NCBI GenBank assembly: GCA_900547945.1 | Contig: URIT01000101.1 | Coordinates: forward strand, 1-12,616 | Length of the DNA: 12,616 nt | Direction of reading: 5' to 3' | From: an uncultured bacterium | GTDB lineage: Bacteria; Verrucomicrobiota; Kiritimatiellia; RFP12; UBA1067 | Part shown: positions 1-6,527 of the stretch, piece by piece | Layout of the letters: each line of letters opens with the position of its first letter | How positions within the stretch are numbered: the stretch's first letter is position 1 | Position numbers and translations under genes: made by a program | Notes under the pieces: generated by a model | Told to the model about the DNA's origin: nothing | Seen by the model: the letters and a program-made list of their open reading frames with translations, nothing else | The model's database searches: none

Positions 1-1
1 T

Positions 2-48
2 GTGGGCGTCCCCGTGGGCGTCCCCGTGGGCGCGGCGCGCCGGGGACG
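2..48. repeat. 12-bp tandem repeat followed by a GC-rich inverted repeat
   Basis: GTGGGCGTCCCC occurs at 2-13 and 14-25, with a partial third copy at 26-32. The second copy supplies the left arm of an inverted repeat, CGTCCCCG (19-26) with CGGGGACG (41-48), around a 14-base loop. No T run follows, so it is not a classical intrinsic terminator. Read in frame 1, the stretch encodes an RGRPRGRPRGRG-like tail ending at a TGA at 70-72. That could be the C-terminus of a gene lying off the left edge, but it could also be chance translation of the repeat. Confidence 0.6.
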
Positions 49-71
49 TCGCGCCCTACCATTGCCGATTG

Positions 72-122
72 AAAAATTCCAAAAATTCCGATTTGACACA
101 AGGGGATGGAATCGTGCATAAT
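72..122 (+). promoter_or_regulatory. Sigma70-like promoter with A-rich upstream repeats
   Basis: TTGACA at 93-98 and CATAAT at 117-122 are separated by 18 bp, close to the bacterial housekeeping consensus. This stands out in a GC-rich window. Two perfect copies of AAAAATTCC lie immediately upstream at 72-80 and 81-89, where an UP element or activator site would sit. The predicted start of transcription is near 129, giving a leader of about 70 bases before the ATG at 199. It probably drives the whole carbohydrate operon up to the hairpin near 6423. Basis: seen motifs plus inference; no transcription data. Confidence 0.65.
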
Positions 123-198
123 ACCCGCCAATCATCTCGCAATTGGTTCTTTCGTGCCCGTCCACCGCGTCTCCACCACATCAACCAAGGACCCTGAC

Positions 199-588
199 AT
201 GTCGGAAAAGAATGTGATGTATCGCCGCGCAGCCGTCCCATGCCGTCTTGGCGCGGCACTGCTCTGCGGCGGCATGGCCATGGCGGTTGCGGCCGGGGAA
301 TGGCTCATCCCGTCGCCCGCCGACGGGAACGAGGCGGCCGTCGCCTTCTCGGACTGCGTGGCGCTCGCGGCGGGCGAAGGCCCGAAGTTCAACGCGGGCC
401 ATTTCGCCGACTACCCCTACTACATGCCGCGCCGCACGTCGAAGGCCGTCGACGCCGGCGTGGCGCTCGGATGGGACGCGGACGCGGTCGACCGGGGCGG
501 CTATCCGCGCGTGTCCGGCCGGACGGTCGACATCGGCTGCTACGAGGCGTGGCTGCCGCAGAACGGATCTCTCATGATTGTGCGATGA
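199..588 (+). CDS. Short secreted protein, remnant of a choice-of-anchor-Q (beta-helix) protein
   Basis: This 129-residue protein starts at the ATG preceded by AAGGA (187-191) at a good distance; an earlier in-frame ATG at 106 lies inside the promoter and is unlikely. Residues 7-33 form a signal peptide (Arg-rich start, hydrophobic core, AxA-like end). Residues 81-116 carry the hallmark end of choice-of-anchor-Q right-handed beta-helix proteins: SKAVDAG, an acidic D..G.PR stretch and VDIGCYE. Such proteins are usually several hundred residues, with many beta-helix coils before this motif. Here only about 45 residues separate signal peptide and motif, so nearly the whole helix is missing. It may be an internally deleted gene or a small stand-alone cap domain. 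It is the first gene of the operon, 29 bp before the glycosidase. No enzymatic function can be assigned. Confidence 0.6.
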   Translation: MSEKNVMYRRAAVPCRLGAALLCGGMAMAVAAGEWLIPSPADGNEAAVAFSDCVALAAGEGPKFNAGHFADYPYYMPRRTSKAVDAGVALGWDADAVDRGGYPRVSGRTVDIGCYEAWLPQNGSLMIVR

Positions 589-617
589 GGGCGGTGAACG
601 TGAAAGGAGAAAAGGCC

Positions 618-2456
618 ATGAGGCTGAAGCGCGGTTTGTTCTGGGTGTTTTCCCTCTCGGCGGCGGCGGCGCTGGCGGGCGAGGTCGTCGTGCGCGTGGA
701 CCTCGACGACGTCAAGGCCCGCGTGCCGCGCACGCTCTACGGCACGGGCATGGAGGACGTCAACCACGAGATCTACGGCGGGCTCGACGCGCAGCGCCTC
801 TACCTGGAGGGCTTCGAGGCCTCGCCGCCGACGAACCGTCCCGAGCGGGTGGCCGGCGGGTGGACGCCCGTCGCGCACGGGAAGGGGACGTTCGACTGGA
901 CGGAGGCCGTCCACCGTCTCGGGCGGGCGTCGCAGGTCCTGTTGCCGGGGGGCGACGCGGCGGGCGTCGCCAACATGGGCCTCAAGGCCTGGGGCGTGCC
1001 GGCGCGCGAGGGGAAGCGGATGCTCGGGTACGTCCACGTGCGCGGGCAGGTGGACGCCCTTGAGTTCGCATTGGAGCGCTACGACGGGCTCAAGGTCTAC
1101 GCGACGAACCGCGTCGAGAAGGTCGATGCGCCCGACGCCTGGCGCAAGGTCGCGTTCGCGCTCGTGCCGCGCGTGACGGACCCCATGGCGCGCCTGCGCA
1201 TTTCGGCCCTCGGGCAGGGGAAGGTGTGGATCGACGACGCATCGCTCGTGGACGAGCCGACGAACCGCTTCGGCGAACTCGGCTGCCGCGAGGACCTCGT
1301 GCGGGCGTTCCAGAAGCAGGGGCTCACCTTCCTGCGCTGGGGCGGGTCGATGGTCAACGTGAAGGACTACCTCTACAGGCACATGACGGGCGAGCGGACG
1401 TTCTACCACGGCATGTGGAGCTGGTGGAGCTCGTATGCCTTCATGATCCCCGAGTTCGTCCGCATGGCGGCGGAGATGAAGGTGCCCTGCGCGTTCTCGA
1501 TCAACGCCTACGAGCCGGTGGAGGACGCCGTGCGGCTCGCCGCGTGGCTCCGGCGCTTCGACCTCCCGCTCTACGTTCAGATCGGCAACGAGGAATGCGC
1601 CGGGTACAATCCCTACTGCGGGAAGCCGGACCTGCCGAGCGTGCGCCGCTACGGCGAGAGCGTGCGGCGCCTCGTGACGGCCATGCGCCGGGAGAATCCG
1701 AAGCTCAAGTTCGTCAACGCCATCATGTGGCAGGCCAAGCATATGGACATCCTGGAGGAGGGCTTCCGCCAGACGGACGGTTTTTGCGACTACTGGGACC
1801 TGCACGTTGGCTGCTGGGGCGCGGGATCGGGGAAGAACGTGCGCGAGGCATGCGCCGCCTTCCGCGACATGGTGCGCCGCCTGAACCCGCAGTCGAAGAT
1901 GCGGCTCGCGATCTTCGAGGAGAACGGCAACCACCACGACATGCGGCGCGCCCTGGCGCACGCGAGCATCCTCATCGCCTGCCGCGAGCAGGGGGACTTC
2001 CTGCTGACGAGCTGCCCGGCCAACGCGCTGCAGCCCTACAACCACAACGACAACGGCTGGGACCAGGGGCAGGTGTTCTTCACGCCCGACAAGGCCTGGC
2101 TGCAGCCGTGCGCCTGGGCGCAGGCGATGGCGTCGGCCGCGCACCGCGACGTGCTTGTCGCGAGCGTGGTCGAGGGGCAGGCGGTGGAGGTGTCGGCGAC
2201 GCGGGACGACGCCGGGCGCTCGGCCGTGCTGCACGTCGTGAACGGCGCGCCGGAGGCGCGGACGCTGTCGGTCGCCTTTGGCGGCGGCGGCTGGACGCTC
2301 GCGCGTGCCGTCTGCCTGTCCGCCAACTCCCTGACCGACCACAACCCGCCGGACGACCCGGAGCGCATCCGGCCGCGCGACGTGACGGAAACATTCCGCA
2401 AAACGCCGCAGATGCCGCCGGAGTCCTACCTGGTTCTCACCTACGCGCGTCCCTGA
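618..2456 (+). CDS. Secreted GH51-like alpha-L-arabinofuranosidase with CBM4/9-like domain
   Basis: This 612-residue protein has a signal peptide (about residues 1-21, ending AAALAG). The start at 618 is chosen for its AAAGGAG (603-609) eight bases upstream; an ATG at 585 overlaps the previous stop but gives a poorer signal peptide. Residues 24-68 (YGTGMEDVNHEIYGGLDAQ) match the GH51 opening seen as 'FEDINH..DGGLYAE'. A carbohydrate-binding-like beta-sandwich follows (about 70-210, ending in 'GKVWIDDASL'), then a TIM barrel with LRWGGS (239-244). N324-E325 in 'QIGNEE' is the probable acid/base, and E434 or E435 in 'IFEENGN' the probable nucleophile. A C-terminal beta-sandwich spans about 500-612. 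Family knowledge predicts removal of alpha-L-arabinofuranosyl side chains from arabinoxylan, arabinan or similar glycans outside the cytoplasm. The exact specificity, and a distant GH family instead of GH51, remain open. Confidence 0.8.
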   Translation: MRLKRGLFWVFSLSAAAALAGEVVVRVDLDDVKARVPRTLYGTGMEDVNHEIYGGLDAQRLYLEGFEASPPTNRPERVAGGWTPVAHGKGTFDWTEAVHRLGRASQVLLPGGDAAGVANMGLKAWGVPAREGKRMLGYVHVRGQVDALEFALERYDGLKVYATNRVEKVDAPDAWRKVAFALVPRVTDPMARLRISALGQGKVWIDDASLVDEPTNRFGELGCREDLVRAFQKQGLTFLRWGGSMVNVKDYLYRHMTGERTFYHGMWSWWSSYAFMIPEFVRMAAEMKVPCAFSINAYEPVEDAVRLAAWLRRFDLPLYVQIGNEECAGYNPYCGKPDLPSVRRYGESVRRLVTAMRRENPKLKFVNAIMWQAKHMDILEEGFRQTDGFCDYWDLHVGCWGAGSGKNVREACAAFRDMVRRLNPQSKMRLAIFEENGNHHDMRRALAHASILIACREQGDFLLTSCPANALQPYNHNDNGWDQGQVFFTPDKAWLQPCAWAQAMASAAHRDVLVASVVEGQAVEVSATRDDAGRSAVLHVVNGAPEARTLSVAFGGGGWTLARAVCLSANSLTDHNPPDDPERIRPRDVTETFRKTPQMPPESYLVLTYARP

Positions 2457-2491
2457 CACGCCCGCCGTGCCGCGCACGACATTGCAAGCCC

Positions 2492-2578
2492 ATGAAATTC
2501 TCCGTCCTCGTGTTTTCACTTGCGCCCCTGGCGGCTATGGCCCCGGGCGTGCTGCCGCTGGCTGGTCGGATCCGATGA
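2492..2578 (+). CDS. 28-codon signal-peptide-like mini-ORF upstream of the acyltransferase
   Basis: The ATG at 2492 opens a 28-codon frame whose product begins MKFSVLVFSL and continues with a hydrophobic Ala/Leu/Pro stretch, like an isolated signal peptide. Its TGA (2576-2578) overlaps the ATG of the membrane acyltransferase (2575-2577) as ATGA, so translation through it could feed the next gene by reinitiation. No convincing Shine-Dalgarno precedes it. It may be the N-terminus of a decayed secreted gene, a coupling leader, or a chance frame. Expression is not shown by the sequence. Confidence 0.3.
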   Translation: MKFSVLVFSLAPLAAMAPGVLPLAGRIR

Positions 2579-3756
2579 AAGACTTCGTTCGTACCTGGTT
2601 CCCGACGGCGGCCGACTACCCCGCATCGCGTCTTTTCTCGCTTGACGTGCTGCGCGGGCTCGACATGCTGCTCCTGACCGTCGTAGGCCCGCTCGTCCGT
2701 GCGCTTCAGGGGGCGTTCGCCTGCTTCCCCGCGTCGTTCATGGGCCAGTTCTCCCACGGCTGGGTCTGCTTCACGCTCTGGGACATCATCATGCCGCTGT
2801 TCATCTTCATGTGCGGCGCGGCGATGCCGTTCGCGCTGGGGCGCCGCCTCCGGGAGGGGCGGGGCGTCTTCTGGCGTCGCGTCCTCTCGCGTGTCGCGCT
2901 CCTCTGGGCGATGGGCGGTCTCGTGCAGGGGAACTGGGCCGAGTTCAATCCCGGGACCTTCAGCCCGTTCGCGAACACGCTCCAGTCCATCGCCGTCGGC
3001 TATCTCGCGACGGCGGCCCTGATGGCCGTGCCGTCGCGGGCCCTCTCCGTCGCGGCGCCGTTCGCCTGCGCGTTCGTCTATACGGCGCTTCTCGCCTGGG
3101 GCGGCGACTACACGAAGACCGGCAATTTCGCGTTCAAGGTCGATCACGCGATTCTCTCTGCGCTCCTGCCCGCGGACAATCCCTATGTCGCGAAGCCGAG
3201 CCACTACACCTGGTTCCTGACCTCGCTCATGTTCGCGGCGATGACGATGTGCGGCTATCAGGCGGCGATGCTCCTGCGCACGGCCTGGACGAAGCGCGTG
3301 AAGGCGCTGGCGCTCTTCGGCTATGCGGCGGGCCTTTTTGCGCTCGGCGGCATCGCCTCGATCTGGATTCCCGTCATCAAGCCGATCTACACGCTTTCGT
3401 TCACCGCCCTTGCGATGGGCTGGTGCGTCCTCGCGCTCGCCGTCCTCTATGTCGCCTGCGACATCTTCCTCTTCCGTCGCGGCACGGCGCTCGTCCTCCT
3501 CTTCGGGCAGGGGGCTCTCGCGGCCTATTTCGTCTCGCACTTCTTCCGCGCGCCGCTTCGGTCGGTCGCCGAGACGGTGCTGAAGGGCGCCATGCGCCTG
3601 GTCGACAAGGACACGGCGGGATTCCTGGTCGCGCTGGCCGTCGCCGTTGAGCTCGTCGCGGTCGTCGCGCTCTGGCGTGCGTTCAAGGCGATGCGCGCGG
3701 GGACGGGGCGCGGCGACGCGGCTCTTCGGCATGCGTGCACGAAACAAGACTTATGA
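2575..3756 (+). CDS. Multi-pass membrane acyltransferase, DUF5009/HGSNAT (NagX-like) family
   Basis: This 393-residue membrane protein opens with the family signature SLDVLRGLDML (residues 22-32). The block from H61 (HGW...T..D..MPLF.F..G, to about residue 81) corresponds to the 'H..W.G.T..DL.FP.FLF..G' motif of heparan-alpha-glucosaminide N-acetyltransferases, and the later KPIYTLSFTAL.MG resembles their 'K.IWT.SF.L' motif. About nine to eleven membrane helices are visible. Relatives move an acetyl group from cytosolic acetyl-CoA across the membrane to a sugar amino or hydroxyl group. H61 may be the acetyl-carrying His, though it sits two residues before the Trp rather than the usual three. 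The start at 2575 lacks a good ribosome site but overlaps the mini-ORF stop (ATGA). Its own TGA overlaps the esterase ATG, so it is likely co-translated with an extracytoplasmic deacetylase. The acceptor is unknown; acylation of the polysaccharide or of an imported sugar are both possible. Confidence 0.82.
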   Translation: MKDFVRTWFPTAADYPASRLFSLDVLRGLDMLLLTVVGPLVRALQGAFACFPASFMGQFSHGWVCFTLWDIIMPLFIFMCGAAMPFALGRRLREGRGVFWRRVLSRVALLWAMGGLVQGNWAEFNPGTFSPFANTLQSIAVGYLATAALMAVPSRALSVAAPFACAFVYTALLAWGGDYTKTGNFAFKVDHAILSALLPADNPYVAKPSHYTWFLTSLMFAAMTMCGYQAAMLLRTAWTKRVKALALFGYAAGLFALGGIASIWIPVIKPIYTLSFTALAMGWCVLALAVLYVACDIFLFRRGTALVLLFGQGALAAYFVSHFFRAPLRSVAETVLKGAMRLVDKDTAGFLVALAVAVELVAVVALWRAFKAMRAGTGRGDAALRHACTKQDL

Positions 3757-6410
3757 AAAAACTGTCCTTACTGCTGTGCATTGCCGCCGGAGTGGCCTTC
3801 GGCGGACGCTTCGAGATCTGGCAGAACCATGCCGATGCGCTTTATCGCGTCGGCGAGGAGGCCGTGATCCGCGTGACCTACTACGAGGCCGACGGTTCCC
3901 GTGCCAAGAGCGGCACGGTGGATTGGAGGCTGGACAATTTCGGCTCGAAGAGGCTGGGCGCGGGGCAGGTGGATCTTTCGAAGGAGAATCCGTTCTTTGT
4001 GCGCGGACAGCTGGATGGCCCGGATTTCCTGCGCCTCACGGTCGCCTGCGGCGCCGACCGCCGCACCTGGTCGGTGGGGTACGACGTGGAGAAGATCCGC
4101 CAGGACGTGCCCGCGCCCGCCGACTTCGATGCCTACTGGCAGGGCGAGAAGGCGCGCCTCGAACGCGAGGTGCCGCTCGACCCCAGATGCGAACGGGTGA
4201 ACAGGGGCCCGGAATACGACACCTACAAGGTGAGCTTCGCCACCTTCAACCAACGCCGCGTGCATGGCTTCATGACCATTCCCGCCGACAAGTCGCTCTA
4301 CCCCGCGCGGGTGCGCATCCGCGTCTGCGACGCCGGCGACGGCTGCATCGGCCCCTGGGAGGGGAACGCCGGCGAAATCACCGCCACCTTCAGCGTACAT
4401 GCCTTTGAGCCCGCCGGAGATCCGGAGACGCAGCGGCAGCTGCTCGCCGAGCAGAACCGCGCGCTGGGCGTCAAGTGGCATCTGGGCACCAACGCCTACA
4501 ACGCCGCCACCGCCGGTATCGACGGGCAGCGCGGCGACTACTTCTTCCACGACGCCATGCTCGGCATTTCCCGTGCGGTGGACTGGATTGTCGCGCGTCC
4601 CGAGGCCGACCGTTCGCGGGTCGTCTATTTCGGCTCCAGCCAGGGCGGCGGCTTCGGCCTCTACCTCGCCTACCTCAACGGCGGCTTCACGCGCGCCTGC
4701 TTCGCGGTGCCGGCCCTCACCGGCCATTTCGGAGACAGGGCGAAGCGTCAGAATGGCTGGCCGAATCTGCTGGGCGGCCTTGACGCCGCCCGCCGGGCCC
4801 GCGCCGAGGCGAATGCCCCCTACTACGACGGCGTGAACTTCGCCTCGCGCATCAAGATCCCCGTGCGTTTCATTGTGGGGTTTTCCGACACCACCTGCCA
4901 ACCGCCCGACGTCTACGCCGCCTTCAACGCCTGCCCGTCGAGGGACAAGGCGATCCTCAACGGCATTGGCTGCACCCATTGCCGCGAGAACGGCTGGGTC
5001 GGCTGGCTGCGCGACCGCGCGAAGGTGAATCCGCTCTTCGACTACAATGGCTGGCTGCGCGCGCCAGGTGCAAGGCGCACCCGGGTGCAGTTGTGGTACG
5101 ACACCGAAGACTTCGTGAATCCCGCCTCCTGGGACGCCGCGCGCGAGGTGGCCAGGATCATGACCGAGGAAGGGGTGCGCGGCAATTTCAACGTGGTGGG
5201 CTATCTTGCCAAGGTGCTGGTGGACAATCGCCGTTTCGACGTGATCGACGCCTTGAAGAAGCACGTGATCGGCACGCAGACGCTCTACCACTCCCTGCAC
5301 CCGAACATCGTCGAGATCGCCGATCTCAAGGACTACGGCGAGGCCTATCGCCGCACGCTCAAGGACGAGGCGGAGGGCTATGGCATGCTGCGTGCCGCCT
5401 TCAATCTCGACCGTCTCATCCTCTCCTGCTATCCCGGATGCAGTTCCAGCCATGTGGCGCTGGACGTCCATTCCGACCTCGGCGCCATCTTCCACGGCGG
5501 GCTCGGGGCGTTCGGGGGCCAGCTGCCGTCTGGCGACCGCGTGTGGTACCAGAACATGCTCCAGATCGACTACAACGGCACCATGAGCTTGCAGGACGTC
5601 GGGCTTTCCCGTGATCTGGACGACGCGCAGATTGCCGAGCGCCTCGACCAGGCCGCCCGGAAGGACGCGGTCGTGTTCTACATGCATCCGTGCATGGCGC
5701 CGTGCTCGGAGTTCTGGGACGGCGTGAACTTCCGCCGGGGCAATTGGTGCGAATACGGTTTCTGGCAACCGTCCGAAAGGCGCGAGGCGAAGGTGACGGC
5801 GCATTTCTACGCGCGCTTCCGGGCCTTTCTCCGCCAGCTGAAGGCCGACAGCCGCTTCGAGATTGTCGACTGCGAGAAGCTGGCGGCAGCCATCCGCCCG
5901 CGCCAGCCGATCACCAAGGCCGACCTGCCCGCGATCCGCGCCTCGCTGGCGAAGGGCCTGGGGCCGGTCTCCTCGCCGGCTTCATGGTGTGTGGCGGATG
6001 TCTTCCATGCCGCCGTGGCGTTCCTGAACGGCGCGGAACGCTACTTGCCCGGGAAGGTGTATGGCTTCCTCGAGAGGCCCGTGGGCGTCGCCGCGCCGGT
6101 GACGGTGAAGGCGGCGGACGTTCGCGCAGCGGCGAAGAAGCTCGCAGTCCGGCGTCATCTGCCGGTGGTCTACGACGTGGGCGGCGTGAAGGTGGGGCCC
6201 GCCGACTTCCTCTTCGCGATGCTTGATGCGCTCGACGGCGTCGAAGACGTGCGGGTGGCGCCGCGCGAACAGCTCGGCGACGTGGCCGCGTTCTGCCCGC
6301 CGCTCGCGGATTTCACGCACCGCGGCAAGTGGCTCTACGAAGATTCGCTCAAAGACGAACATCTCGCCGACCGTCTGCGCTGGCAGTTCTGGACCATGCG
6401 ATATGAATGA
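3753..6410 (+). CDS. Secreted two-domain carbohydrate esterase: AXE1 acetylesterase plus polysaccharide-deacetylase-like domain
   Basis: This 885-residue protein starts at an ATG overlapping the previous stop (ATGA) and has a short signal peptide (about 1-18). Residues 19-110 look like an Ig/fibronectin-type beta domain. An acetyl xylan esterase (AXE1, alpha/beta hydrolase) domain spans about 115-430: 'PADFDAYW' opening, nucleophile elbow GSSQGG with S296, acid D379 in 'GFSD', and base H409 in 'GCTHC'. A NodB-like deacetylase domain follows (about 440-720), with D450-T-E-D453 after 'LWY', H513 and H516 in 'YHSLHP', and a later 'YMHPC'. The last 160 residues are unassigned. AXE1 enzymes remove O-acetyl groups; NodB-fold enzymes use a divalent metal to deacetylate sugars. 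A joint role in stripping acetyl groups from one polysaccharide is inferred. Codon choice (Ala mostly GCC) differs from the pst genes, where GCG dominates. No ribosome site is visible at the start, so coupling is likely. Confidence 0.8.
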   Translation: MKKLSLLLCIAAGVAFGGRFEIWQNHADALYRVGEEAVIRVTYYEADGSRAKSGTVDWRLDNFGSKRLGAGQVDLSKENPFFVRGQLDGPDFLRLTVACGADRRTWSVGYDVEKIRQDVPAPADFDAYWQGEKARLEREVPLDPRCERVNRGPEYDTYKVSFATFNQRRVHGFMTIPADKSLYPARVRIRVCDAGDGCIGPWEGNAGEITATFSVHAFEPAGDPETQRQLLAEQNRALGVKWHLGTNAYNAATAGIDGQRGDYFFHDAMLGISRAVDWIVARPEADRSRVVYFGSSQGGGFGLYLAYLNGGFTRACFAVPALTGHFGDRAKRQNGWPNLLGGLDAARRARAEANAPYYDGVNFASRIKIPVRFIVGFSDTTCQPPDVYAAFNACPSRDKAILNGIGCTHCRENGWVGWLRDRAKVNPLFDYNGWLRAPGARRTRVQLWYDTEDFVNPASWDAAREVARIMTEEGVRGNFNVVGYLAKVLVDNRRFDVIDALKKHVIGTQTLYHSLHPNIVEIADLKDYGEAYRRTLKDEAEGYGMLRAAFNLDRLILSCYPGCSSSHVALDVHSDLGAIFHGGLGAFGGQLPSGDRVWYQNMLQIDYNGTMSLQDVGLSRDLDDAQIAERLDQAARKDAVVFYMHPCMAPCSEFWDGVNFRRGNWCEYGFWQPSERREAKVTAHFYARFRAFLRQLKADSRFEIVDCEKLAAAIRPRQPITKADLPAIRASLAKGLGPVSSPASWCVADVFHAAVAFLNGAERYLPGKVYGFLERPVGVAAPVTVKAADVRAAAKKLAVRRHLPVVYDVGGVKVGPADFLFAMLDALDGVEDVRVAPREQLGDVAAFCPPLADFTHRGKWLYEDSLKDEHLADRLRWQFWTMRYE

Positions 6411-6422
6411 CGGGGTCCTTCC

Positions 6423-6463
6423 CCGGGCCGGCTGCGCGCCGCCGGCGGACGGCCCGGCGTTTT
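6423..6463 (+). terminator. GC-rich hairpin with T run after the esterase gene
   Basis: CCGGGCCG (6423-6430) pairs perfectly with CGGCCCGG (6450-6457). The 19-base interior can form a small inner hairpin (CGCCGGCG). Two bases later comes TTTT (6460-6463). This fits an intrinsic terminator 12 bases after the esterase stop and separates the carbohydrate operon from the phosphate operon. The T run is short, so termination may be partial. Confidence 0.6.
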
Positions 6464-6467
6464 CGCG

Positions 6468-6519
6468 AACGAAATCCTAACGGTTTTCGCATCGGCTTCT
6501 AACCGCGAAAGCGCATACT
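6468..6519 (+). promoter_or_regulatory. Candidate PhoB-type operator and -10 element of the pst operon
   Basis: AAC triplets recur in 11-bp register at 6468-6470, 6479-6481 and 6501-6503, with CAT at the intervening step (6490-6492). The two strongest copies are CTAAC at 6477-6481 and 6499-6503. Direct repeats with 11-bp spacing are the known architecture of PhoB/PhoP boxes, although this sequence does not match the E. coli consensus. CATACT at 6514-6519 is a plausible -10 about ten bases after the last repeat, and no -35 is visible, as expected for an activator-dependent promoter. An overlapping dyad, CGGTT (6481-6485) with AACCG (6501-6505), is an alternative operator reading. Confidence 0.45.
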
Positions 6520-6527
6520 GTGCGGCG

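Noticed and set aside
240..617. Earlier start (ATG 240 or 585) for the glycosidase
   Set aside because: The upstream translation is an Arg/Gly-rich shadow of the first gene. The ATG at 618 has the best ribosome site and a clean signal peptide.
540..2519. A 659-codon open frame on the - strand opposite the glycosidase
   Set aside because: Its product is rich in Arg, His, Val and Ala with no recognisable domain, and the + strand gene has a signal peptide, catalytic motifs and a strong ribosome site. Stop-free antisense frames are expected in GC-rich genes.
3768..5804. A 678-codon open frame on the - strand opposite the esterase
   Set aside because: No domain or export signal is seen, and the + strand frame carries two sets of catalytic motifs. 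It is a compositional shadow.
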